From Streptomyces sp. NRRL S-350 (GTDB taxonomy: Bacteria > Actinomycetota > Actinomycetes > Streptomycetales > Streptomycetaceae): 11,053 nucleotides of DNA. Positions within the stretch are counted from its first letter, which is position 1. Each line of letters opens with the position of its first letter. The position numbers and the translations under genes were made by a program. The notes beneath the pieces were generated by a model. It saw only the letters and a program-made list of their open reading frames with translations, ran no database searches and had not been told where the DNA came from. The DNA lies in contig NZ_JOHO01000111.1 of the NCBI RefSeq assembly GCF_000719705.1, positions 1-11,053 of the forward strand, given 5' to 3'. Positions 6,101 to 11,053 of the stretch are shown here, one piece after another.

Positions 6101-9046
6101 ACCGCCCCCCAGACCCCCGCCCCCGGCCCGGCGTCCGGCCCGCTACCGCCGACCCCGGCCCTCGTCCTGGCCCCGAGCCCGACCACGCTCCACCAGGCCC
6201 GCAGCACCCTCCCCCAGATGATCAGCGCCGCCGGCCAGGGCACCTCCACCCCGCTGACCCGCGGCACCCACCACGCCCTGCTCACCGCCCCCGCCACCGC
6301 CACCGCCCTGGGCTGGGACCTGACCACCGCCACCGCGCACGGCACCGCCGACGCCCGCAAGAAGCTCGGCGACCTCATCCAGCACGCCGCCACCGGCCAG
6401 CCCCAGGTCCTGCGCCGCCACGTCACCCCCCTCGCCGTGCTGCTCCCCGCCGCCCCCGACGGCACCCCGATCCCGCCCGCCGGTACACCCGACGCGGCAG
6501 CAACGAACCCACCCAGCACCGGAGTTGTAACGCCGCACCCGGCCGCCACCCCGGCCGCCACCCCGAGCACGGCCGCGGCCGTACCGCCGCCTGCCCCGGC
6601 CCCGGAGACCCGGCCCGCTCCGGACCGCACCACCCCCACGGCATCAACAACCCACCCCAGCACCGGAGTCGAGCCGGACGACACCCTGTTCCCCACCTTG
6701 ACCGCTCCCAGCGGCCAGCCGGCCCCCGCCCCGGTCGAGCCCAACCCGGCCGCCGAGACCAACCCGGCCACCTCGAGCTCGCCCGCGCCCGCCCCCGCGG
6801 CGGCCGCCAGCGAGCCCGCCCTGCAGGACCCCGCGGCCACCACCCCGCCCGCCGACCAGCCGGCCACCGCGGCGCCGGCCGCTCCACGGGCCCCGCGCCG
6901 CCTCGCCCCCCTCGCCGACGCCCTCACCACCGTCCTCACCCCCGCAGCCCCGGACACCGACCTCACCCCCACCGGCCCGCGCGCCCTGTCCACCGGCATC
7001 CCCGGCCTCGACGACGCCCTCGGCGGCCTCCAGCCCGGCCGCTTCTACCTCGCCGCCGCCGCCCCCGGCGCCGGTGGCAGCCTCCTCGCCACCACCACCG
7101 CCCGCACCACCGCCCTCGACCACCACCTCCCCGTCCTCTACGCCGCCTCCGGCCTCACCCGCGCCGACGTCGCCGCCCGCATCGTCGCCGCCCACCTCCC
7201 CGTCGACTACCGCCGCCTGCGCACCGGCCGCCTCACCCCCGCCGAACAGGCCGACGCCGCCACCCTCCACACCGAACTCGCCGCCGCCCACCTCTACATC
7301 GACGACGGCACCGACCTCACCCCCGACGCCATCGCCGAGACCGCCGCCGACCTCGCCCACACCACCACCGACCAGCCCGACCAGCCCGGCCTGGCCCTGG
7401 TCGTCGTCGACCGCCTCCAGGCCGCCGACGACCCCCGCCTCCCGCTCTCCGGCCCCCGCCTCACCGACGCCGCCCAGGCCCTGGCCCACCTCGCCCGCAC
7501 CCACCACGTCCCGGTCCTGGCCATCCTCGACACCGACCAGCCCGACCTGATCACCACCCTCGGCCTCGACACCACCCTCACCCTCCACCCCCACCCCGAC
7601 GCCCCCACCACCCAACTCCTCGTCACCATCGCCGAACGCGACCTCGGCACCCAAGCCACCCTCACCCTCACCGCCGACCGCACCCACGCCCGCCTCACCG
7701 ACCCCACCCCCTTCAACCCCTACGCCCACCGCCCGGCGCCGGAGGCGCCCCACACCACCCCGGTGCCGGAGGCACCCACCCCCGCCCCCACCGCCCCAGC
7801 GCCGGAGGCGCCCACCAACCCACCCACCACAGCGCCGGAGGCGCCCACCCAGGCCTCCGACTGGCCCACCACCGCCGTCCCCGGCCACCCCGCCCAGGAC
7901 ACCGCCGCTGCGCCCGACTCCGAGGTCACCCCAGCCACCGCGGCCGCCCTGGACGCCCTGGCCAACCTGACACCCGACCAGCCCCCCGCCCACCCGCTGC
8001 GCCCGACCCAGGAACGCGCGGCGCGTACGACCGCCTCCAAGCCCGCCCGCACCGGCGGCGGGGACTACGCGGGCCGGGACTACGGCCACTTCCTCGACAT
8101 GATCAGCTCGGTCGTCGACCAGACCCTCCAGGAGCACGGCGGCGACACCGAGGCCGCGATCACCGCGCTCGAGCTGAAAGCAATTCCGAACGGAATGGCC
8201 CTCTTCGAGGCCACCCGAGTCGGCGGAAATTACGAGCACACCGTCTACCCGGAACGCCTCGAATTCCTCAGCAAGAAATCCCGTGACGGAGCCGACGACA
8301 TCTGGGAAGGCCGCCACAAGTGGGAGAACGGCCCGCTCATGGAACAGCTCAAGGCCGGCACCCACCCGGACATCGACGTCGACGTCCTGGACACCAACGC
8401 CGCCTTCTGCAGCGCCCTCAAGACCTGGCTGCCCATCGGCGCCCTGCAGCACGACCCCGACGGCGGCTTCCACCCCAAGCGCTCCGGCATCTACCTCCTG
8501 CCCCAGCGCCCCACCTGGGAACACCCGCACCTGCCCGACCCGATCGGCAACCGCCGCGAGCCGGGCCCGGTCCTCCTGGACGACGCCACCATCCGCCTCC
8601 TGATCCGCTGCCACAAGCTCGGCCTCGCCGAGGCCCCGCACATCACCCAGGCGTGGACCTCCGGCGCCTCCGAGAACATCGCGGAGAAGTTCCGCCGCGT
8701 CCTCACCATCGCCCGCGAAAAGGCCATCCTCGACGGCGACGACGTCACCGAGAAATACGTGAAGGCGATCTACTCCAAGTTCGTCTCCACCATCGGCGAA
8801 TCATCATTCAACCGCGACCTCCGCCGACCCGACTGGATGCACATCATCCGCAGCCAGGCATTCGCCAACCTCTGGTACAAGGCACACCGCGCCCACGAAC
8901 ACGGCCTCACCATCGTCCGACTGCGCGGCACCGACGAACTCCACATCACCGGCGACACCGCATGGCGCACGGTATTCACCGAAGGCCGCCTCACCACCCA
9001 ACTCAAGCTCAAGACCCAGTACACCCTTTACGCGAAGGCCGCCTAA
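3179..9046 (+). CDS. Giant multidomain Tap-like protein with degenerate ATPase domains, 1955 aa
   Basis: GTG at 3179 is preferred because GGAG (3169-3172) lies six bases ahead and G/C third-position bias rises soon after. An upstream in-frame ATG (2864) would add a Cys/Trp-rich, non-coding-looking leader. Approximate layout: N-terminal domain 40-155. Three AAA/TniB-like repeats at 297-447, 494-642 and 728-882. Two Phd/YefM-like units at 1000-1098. A DnaB C-terminal-like domain at 1243-1518. A Tap-like C-terminal domain at 1627-1955. Pro/Ala linkers join them. The AAA repeats lack Walker A; the DnaB-like domain has APGAGGS, with Gly1300 where the P-loop lysine belongs, but keeps Walker-B-like LVVVDRLQ (Asp1411). 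The C-terminal RPDW and later TDEL motifs recall telomere-associated protein Tap, a DNA-binding protein of about 740 aa that brings Tpg to telomeres. It overlaps the Tpg-like gene. A DNA-binding scaffold role is inferred; ATP hydrolysis is unlikely. Confidence 0.85.
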   Translation: MSSSRSGSSRAAAGGRRGAAGAAPATPAAPAPVPEPGAAGYLVLPGPDDPLWASVPLGLRQNLAMPAYQLVNPARGHLTTPAGRKLKSALGAAARGKLTGTHWLALLTAPRAAFGGPTSQRAGQVYKALEQLVADHLRPALGTVASAEFTAGVELAQAAPAGPPSAAVVPAAAETGTAAAPVPDTPSATAGTTTAVPEPDADVLPATLRPAPAPSGDVPHPATPAAVTPLLPNAVNASPATLAAPTATDPAAAVHGPAPAAVTLPTPAVPDPDSAAPARPGPAAETPVPTPASASVGDLAELLHVTAEDPREILAVTSARTTTAQTALAQAQDLAPVDLPIVQVSGHDRSSLARALYTRLGLGRHRPLPGLDEAEDLITAELRRASRLVIATTTLGLRPSALQLLHRLWEPKPFPLVLVGDTTLDGLLKRHDLAELHPHVTLHRVQEPTPAPAPAPASAADPAREQAATPGPAAAPEAAGPAAPAPPPGTAAPDGDLAADLREATEHRSVLVVTTPAAATASAALTHALDTGALRPLYVHGTALDQVVPALFKGLGLGHRRPRTLDTAVVKVTAELRRSPRLVVVPAAHELPEDALRWLGLLWTNSAFPLVLGGDLRLDDVLARPELTGLYTSATRRHLTAPTTAPEAADVPAPASAARPHPMAAAAPDPGPATDTTPGATPPAAPAPAPAVAPSTAAADTTGRPGPATPAEPPVTPAAAPEATTATDSLLQDLLTTVEHRAILCVTAPEATTATAATATAAQQQPLPTVWVRPHPGTDEAALVHTLYTELGLDHRHPQPRARNTALELIAAELDRATRLLVVPDAHRLSTAALELLYGLWAPGGPERFPLVLAGEPGLDAVLGRPKLASLKSCVFIRHRLDPAGPAADPAPEARDSTPATPADVRTPGEDLAAPRPAPATPVQAADPAEPAPTASPTGESAAGPAPAAGPAAPAGDAVPATLQPATSPADETPTAPQTPAPGPASGPLPPTPALVLAPSPTTLHQARSTLPQMISAAGQGTSTPLTRGTHHALLTAPATATALGWDLTTATAHGTADARKKLGDLIQHAATGQPQVLRRHVTPLAVLLPAAPDGTPIPPAGTPDAAATNPPSTGVVTPHPAATPAATPSTAAAVPPPAPAPETRPAPDRTTPTASTTHPSTGVEPDDTLFPTLTAPSGQPAPAPVEPNPAAETNPATSSSPAPAPAAAASEPALQDPAATTPPADQPATAAPAAPRAPRRLAPLADALTTVLTPAAPDTDLTPTGPRALSTGIPGLDDALGGLQPGRFYLAAAAPGAGGSLLATTTARTTALDHHLPVLYAASGLTRADVAARIVAAHLPVDYRRLRTGRLTPAEQADAATLHTELAAAHLYIDDGTDLTPDAIAETAADLAHTTTDQPDQPGLALVVVDRLQAADDPRLPLSGPRLTDAAQALAHLARTHHVPVLAILDTDQPDLITTLGLDTTLTLHPHPDAPTTQLLVTIAERDLGTQATLTLTADRTHARLTDPTPFNPYAHRPAPEAPHTTPVPEAPTPAPTAPAPEAPTNPPTTAPEAPTQASDWPTTAVPGHPAQDTAAAPDSEVTPATAAALDALANLTPDQPPAHPLRPTQERAARTTASKPARTGGGDYAGRDYGHFLDMISSVVDQTLQEHGGDTEAAITALELKAIPNGMALFEATRVGGNYEHTVYPERLEFLSKKSRDGADDIWEGRHKWENGPLMEQLKAGTHPDIDVDVLDTNAAFCSALKTWLPIGALQHDPDGGFHPKRSGIYLLPQRPTWEHPHLPDPIGNRREPGPVLLDDATIRLLIRCHKLGLAEAPHITQAWTSGASENIAEKFRRVLTIAREKAILDGDDVTEKYVKAIYSKFVSTIGESSFNRDLRRPDWMHIIRSQAFANLWYKAHRAHEHGLTIVRLRGTDELHITGDTAWRTVFTEGRLTTQLKLKTQYTLYAKAA
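7735..7846 (+). repeat. Four in-frame APEAP-coding palindromic repeats
   Basis: GGCGCCGGAGGCGCCC (7735-7750), GGTGCCGGAGGCACCC (7762-7777), and AGCGCCGGAGGCGCCC (7798-7813 and 7831-7846) encode A/V-PEAP in the linker between the DnaB-like and C-terminal domains. Each has self-complementary 6-base or near-6-base arms around GGA. The second copy changes both arms (GGTGCC/GGCACC) and keeps pairing. Spacings of 27, 36 and 33 bases keep the frame. Confidence 0.75.
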
Positions 9047-9666
9047 TGTCGACCGACGGCTGGAAGAACTTCGGCAAATACGGCGCCGACCTCGATCCCG
9101 AAAACCGCCACGGGAAAATCGTCCTCGCCCGCGCCCTCGAAGACGCCCTGGAACGGATGATCATCGACGGCGGCATCAAGTCCCCCGTCACCACCCGCCG
9201 CGGCCTGAAGGCCCGGATGAACTACCTCACCAACACCCAAGGCGGCGCCCAGGCCATGGCCGACGCCGGCATCACCGCCGTCCCCAAGACCATCAACGCC
9301 TGGACCAAGGGCACTCAGAACCCCCTCCCCGCCAACCTCGACGCCATCGACACCGCCTACTGGAACCTCCGGGCCGCCAACATCCTCAACAACCCCGGCG
9401 CGTTCAAGCAGCACCTCAACAACAACGGCAAGGGCACCAAGGTCGAGATCCACCCCATCAACCAGGACGTCGTCGACGAACCCCGCCGCCGCGACAACCT
9501 GCGCATCCGCACCCTGCAGGTCCGCTACGTCTGGGACGACGCCGTCGACGCGATGATCGCCGGCGACATCGGCAAGCTCGACGAAATCTGGGACGACATC
9601 ATCGCCGACCTCGACTCCGACTACGGCGCCTACACCTACGTCCGCCACATCGGCCTCGGCGCCTGA
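9046..9666 (+). CDS. Tpg-like terminal protein candidate, 206 aa
   Basis: ATG at 9046 shares its A with the TAA stop of the giant gene (TAATG), and GAAGG (9034-9038) lies seven bases upstream, so it is probably translationally coupled. The plan resembles Tpg, the protein covalently attached to Streptomyces telomere 5' ends that primes end replication (about 185 aa). Residues 20-60 form helices (LARALEDALERM, RGLKARMNYL). A helix-turn-helix-like segment lies at about 66-100 (GGAQAMADAGIT, PKTINAWTKGTQNPLP). A C-terminal block at 147-206 begins with LRIRTLQVRYVWDDAV. Tpg has an equivalent helix-turn-helix and a C-terminal block with comparable LR..TL spacing. I recall this resemblance and did not align it. 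A plain DNA-binding regulator is the main alternative. The known order tap then tpg, in one operon, supports the terminal-protein reading. Confidence 0.9.
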   Translation: MSTDGWKNFGKYGADLDPENRHGKIVLARALEDALERMIIDGGIKSPVTTRRGLKARMNYLTNTQGGAQAMADAGITAVPKTINAWTKGTQNPLPANLDAIDTAYWNLRAANILNNPGAFKQHLNNNGKGTKVEIHPINQDVVDEPRRRDNLRIRTLQVRYVWDDAVDAMIAGDIGKLDEIWDDIIADLDSDYGAYTYVRHIGLGA

Positions 9667-9697
9667 CCACCCCCACCAGCCGCGCGCCCGCCCCACC

Positions 9698-9715
9698 GGG
9701 CCGCAGCTGCGCCCC
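9698..9715. terminator. Possible bidirectional terminator between convergent genes
   Basis: GGGCCGCAGCTGCGCCCC can fold into a stem of two 3-bp blocks separated by one mismatch, with an AGCT loop. It lies in the 57-base gap between the Tpg-like gene and the convergent leftward gene. The position is apt but the stem is short, so this is tentative. Confidence 0.35.
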
Positions 9716-9723
9716 ACCCCAAC

Positions 9724-10209
9724 TCAGACCAGCACCACCGGGCACAGCAACGCGTACATCTCCCCCCGCAGCTGCGCCTCCCTGACGTCCCAGGGGCCGG
9801 CGATGCTGCCGGCCAAGGCGACGAAGACACCGTGGCGGCGCGCGGTGCGGCGCCAGGCGCGCGAGCTGTTCAGGCCGCCCTCGTAGAAGCAGACGCCGGC
9901 CCGGCCGGTCACCGTGAGGACGTCGCCGCCCACGTCCAGGACGGCCGACCAGCCGGCCGCTGGCTCCGCCCAGCCCTCGAAGTCGTCGAACCGCGCCCAC
10001 CCGCCGGACGCCAACCCGGCCAGGTGCGGATCCGGCCCGCGGCCGCCGGCCGACGCGAACGTCTCGACCCGGTGCGAGGCCGCGAAGACCACCTGCGCCC
10101 GCTGCGCCTCGACGGCCCACGCCTGCATGCCCAACGGCCGCAACGGCCCGCCGCCGACGTCGACGGCGTACATCGCGCCGCCGTCCAACGAGGCCGCCTC
10201 ATCGCTCAC
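9724..10209 (-). CDS. Hypothetical protein, 161 aa
   Basis: Not recognised. Nearly every codon from GTG (10209) onward ends in G or C, while in-frame codons just upstream (CGT, CCT, GGT, GCT) do not, so the coding region probably starts there. No clear ribosome binding site is visible, and ATG at 10173 (149 aa) is the alternative. The sequence suggests a soluble beta-rich fold: repeated strands such as AQVVFAASH, WSAVLDVGGDVLTVTG, AGVCFYEGG and GVFVALAGSIAGPWDV, with several tryptophans and no signal peptide. The final residues (MYALLCPVVLV) are hydrophobic but too short for a secure membrane helix. It is convergent with the tap-tpg-like pair and reads away from the motif-rich region at 10365-10990, which would hold its promoter. 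Confidence 0.75.
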   Translation of the reverse strand: MSDEAASLDGGAMYAVDVGGGPLRPLGMQAWAVEAQRAQVVFAASHRVETFASAGGRGPDPHLAGLASGGWARFDDFEGWAEPAAGWSAVLDVGGDVLTVTGRAGVCFYEGGLNSSRAWRRTARRHGVFVALAGSIAGPWDVREAQLRGEMYALLCPVVLV

Positions 10210-10531
10210 ACCAGGCCAACGAGCCGGACCCCCGGAGGTAACCCGCCCGCGCCCCGCTGCGCACCGCCGGGCCCCGGCTGGAGCTCGACCACCTGGCCGA
10301 GCAAGCCGGCCGCCCGGCGGCACAGCGGCCACACCTCCGAAGGCCCGGTCTGCCGGAAGAATTCCCGGTACAATTCTCGAAGCGCCGCAGCATGAATCCC
10401 CGGTACAATACGTAGGGGAGACGGGGCATCAGACGGGATTCTCTGACCGTGCAATTCTGATACAGGCTCAGGCCGATAGAGTCCGGTACAACTTCCCCAT
10501 TCGGAGCGAGAAGCCCCGTAAGATATGAAGG

Positions 10532-10556
10532 GCGGTCAGCCCGATGCGCTGACCGC
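10532..10556. other. Perfect 9-bp inverted repeat
   Basis: GCGGTCAGC (10532-10540) and GCTGACCGC (10548-10556) are exact reverse complements around a 7-base loop. No gene ends nearby on either strand, so a simple terminator is not obvious. It lies amid the TTGTA(A/C)CG motif cluster and may belong to a replication or partition structure. Confidence 0.6.
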
Positions 10557-10691
10557 GAATCAGGCGCGTTACAGAAAATGCCGTCCCCGCCTGTACAAGC
10601 GCCGATTTGGTCGTTAGAATTGCCTGAGTGGTTCAGACCAGTTGGCGAGCCCCCTAGCTGACTCAGAGTCACAGATTCCCCGGCCAGCGAC

Positions 10692-10720
10692 TTGTAACGC
10701 GGCGGGGACCGTGACATACT
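10692..10720 (+). promoter_or_regulatory. Possible rightward promoter
   Basis: TTGTAA (10692-10697) and CATACT (10715-10720) are spaced by 17 bases. The -35 box overlaps one of the repeated motifs, so a motif-binding protein would block it. No reading frame follows before the contig end; the transcript would enter the purine-rich, T-poor stretch. Confidence 0.35.
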
Positions 10721-10990
10721 GAAGCCCGGTACACAACAGGGCAGGCGCCCGGAGGGCGTCCAGCGAAGAAGTCGGTCGGACCCAGACCGGGCCAGACAGG
10801 GCAGAGACCACGAGGGTAAAAGCCCAGGTCAGAGCGCCCAAGGGCTGAATCTCACGAGGGAGAGACCGCCCGGAGGCTCGGATGCGGTACAAGGGCCAAG
10901 GGCCGGCCTCGAAAGCACCTCCACCGATGGACGAGAGTTGTACCGGGCCCCTCCTCCTAGCCAGCCAAGAGCCACGGAGTGGCGTTACAT

Positions 10991-11053
10991 CTGTCTCTTA
11001 TACACATCTCCGAGCCCACGAGACAGGCAGAAATCTCGTATGCCGTCTTCTGC
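10991..11053 (+). other. Illumina Nextera adapter and i7 index (artefact)
   Basis: CTGTCTCTTATACACATCT (10991-11009) is the Tn5 mosaic-end complement. It is followed by CCGAGCCCACGAGAC (11010-11024), the Nextera read-2 adapter. AGGCAGAA (11025-11032) then matches the Nextera i7 index commonly called N703. The remaining 21 bases (11033-11053) begin ATCTCGTATGCC and match the P7 flow-cell adapter. This is untrimmed library sequence, not biology. The true insert ends at about 10990. Confidence 0.98.

Larger units (their letters stand above)
10210..10990. other. Gene-free, repeat-bearing end region
   Basis: I see no credible gene in these 781 bases. Open frames on either strand lack codon bias and ribosome binding sites. 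Base composition changes: GC falls noticeably from about 10360, and 10720-10920 is purine-rich and poor in T. The region carries about nine TTGTA(A/C)CG-type motifs, a 9-bp-stem hairpin (10532-10556) and one possible promoter (10692-10720). It is a candidate for a replication, partition or regulatory locus, or for a structured RNA. Confidence 0.6.
10365..10990. repeat. About nine TTGTA(A/C)CG-type motifs (CCGGTACAA family)
   Basis: CCGGTACAA occurs at 10365-10373, 10400-10408 and 10483-10491. Variants are CCTGTACAA (10590-10598), CCGGTACAC (10726-10734), GCGGTACAA (10884-10892), CGCGTTACA (10565-10573) and GCGTTACAT (10982-10990). Copies in the opposite orientation are TTGTAACGC (10692-10700) and TTGTACCGG (10938-10946). 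The first two share a 15-base context (AATTCCCGGTACAAT and AATCCCCGGTACAAT), 35 bases apart. A 35-base interval recurs between the copies at 10692 and 10726. Most copies face the same way. Iterons or operator sites are the likely explanations. Confidence 0.65.

Noticed and set aside
6644..8641. 665-codon open frame antisense to the giant gene
   Set aside because: It is a Gly/Val-rich shadow caused by the extreme third-position bias of the + strand gene; no start signal or recognisable domain.
9832..10528. Rightward open frames opposite the 161-aa gene
   Set aside because: The minus strand shows near-complete G/C third positions over the same bases; the plus-strand translations are Pro/Arg-rich shadows.
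10199..10717. Leftward 172-codon open frame in the end region
   Set aside because: No codon bias, no ribosome binding site, several motif copies and the 9-bp-arm hairpin lie inside it, and it runs into the supported 9724-10209 gene in another frame.
10614..10892. Leftward 92-codon frame starting with TTG
   Set aside because: Its start is one of the repeated TTGTACCG motifs, and composition is not gene-like.
10727..10990. Group II intron, RNase P RNA or retron RNA in the purine-rich stretch
   Set aside because: I looked for the intron domain 5 motif, conserved RNase P cores and a reverse transcriptase; none is present in the window.
10947..10990. Natural Streptomyces telomere at the contig end
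   Set aside because: There are no multiple small palindromes and no CCCGCGG-type terminal start; the edge is created by adapter sequence.
1..11053. CRISPR array, insertion sequence or tRNA genes
   Set aside because: No regularly spaced repeat with unique spacers, no transposase frame with terminal inverted repeats, and no cloverleaf with a TTCGA-type arm was seen.

Overview
The window is a very GC-rich actinobacterial sequence, most likely from Streptomyces or a close relative. The evidence is near-total G/C at third codon positions in real genes, AAAGGAG/GGAGG ribosome binding sites, Pro/Ala-rich linkers, and a gene pair that resembles the tap-tpg telomere-replication operon of Streptomyces linear replicons. 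I read it as part of an accessory replicon (a linear plasmid, plasmid-like prophage or chromosome arm) rather than core chromosome. This rests on remembered family features, not a database search.

Left part (1-2032): four short genes all read leftward (1572-1928, 1304-1513, 441-1190, 94-354). They form two transcription units. Each is headed by a near-duplicate sigma70-type promoter (1245-1285 and 1992-2032; 35 of 41 bases identical) whose spacer holds an 8-bp direct repeat. Strong perfect hairpins sit in the leader of the 249-aa gene, between the last two genes, and at the end of the second unit. None of the four proteins is recognised; one has a C-terminal membrane segment.

Middle (2033-3178): about 1.15 kb without a credible gene. 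It carries spaced copies of a quasi-palindrome (GGGAGTGATCTCTCC type), short C-rich tandem repeats, and TTGTA(A/C)CG-like motifs just ahead of the next gene. It may be a regulatory or replication region.

Right part (3179-9666): a giant rightward gene encodes about 1955 aa. In order it has an N-terminal domain, three tandem AAA/TniB-like domains with eroded ATP-binding motifs, a pair of Phd/YefM-like units, a DnaB C-terminal-like (RecA-fold) domain whose Walker A lysine is missing, and a C-terminal Tap-like domain with possible family B polymerase-like motifs. Its stop codon overlaps (TAATG) the start of a 206-aa gene resembling the terminal protein Tpg. I infer that the giant protein is a scaffold that recruits the Tpg-like protein or replication machinery to DNA. 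A convergent leftward orphan gene follows (9724-10209).

End (10210-11053): an ORF-free, less GC-rich segment carries about nine copies of the same TTGTA(A/C)CG-type motif seen upstream of the giant gene, a 9-bp-stem hairpin and a possible promoter. The last 63 bases (10991-11053) are Illumina Nextera adapter with an i7 index. The right contig edge is therefore technical, not biological.
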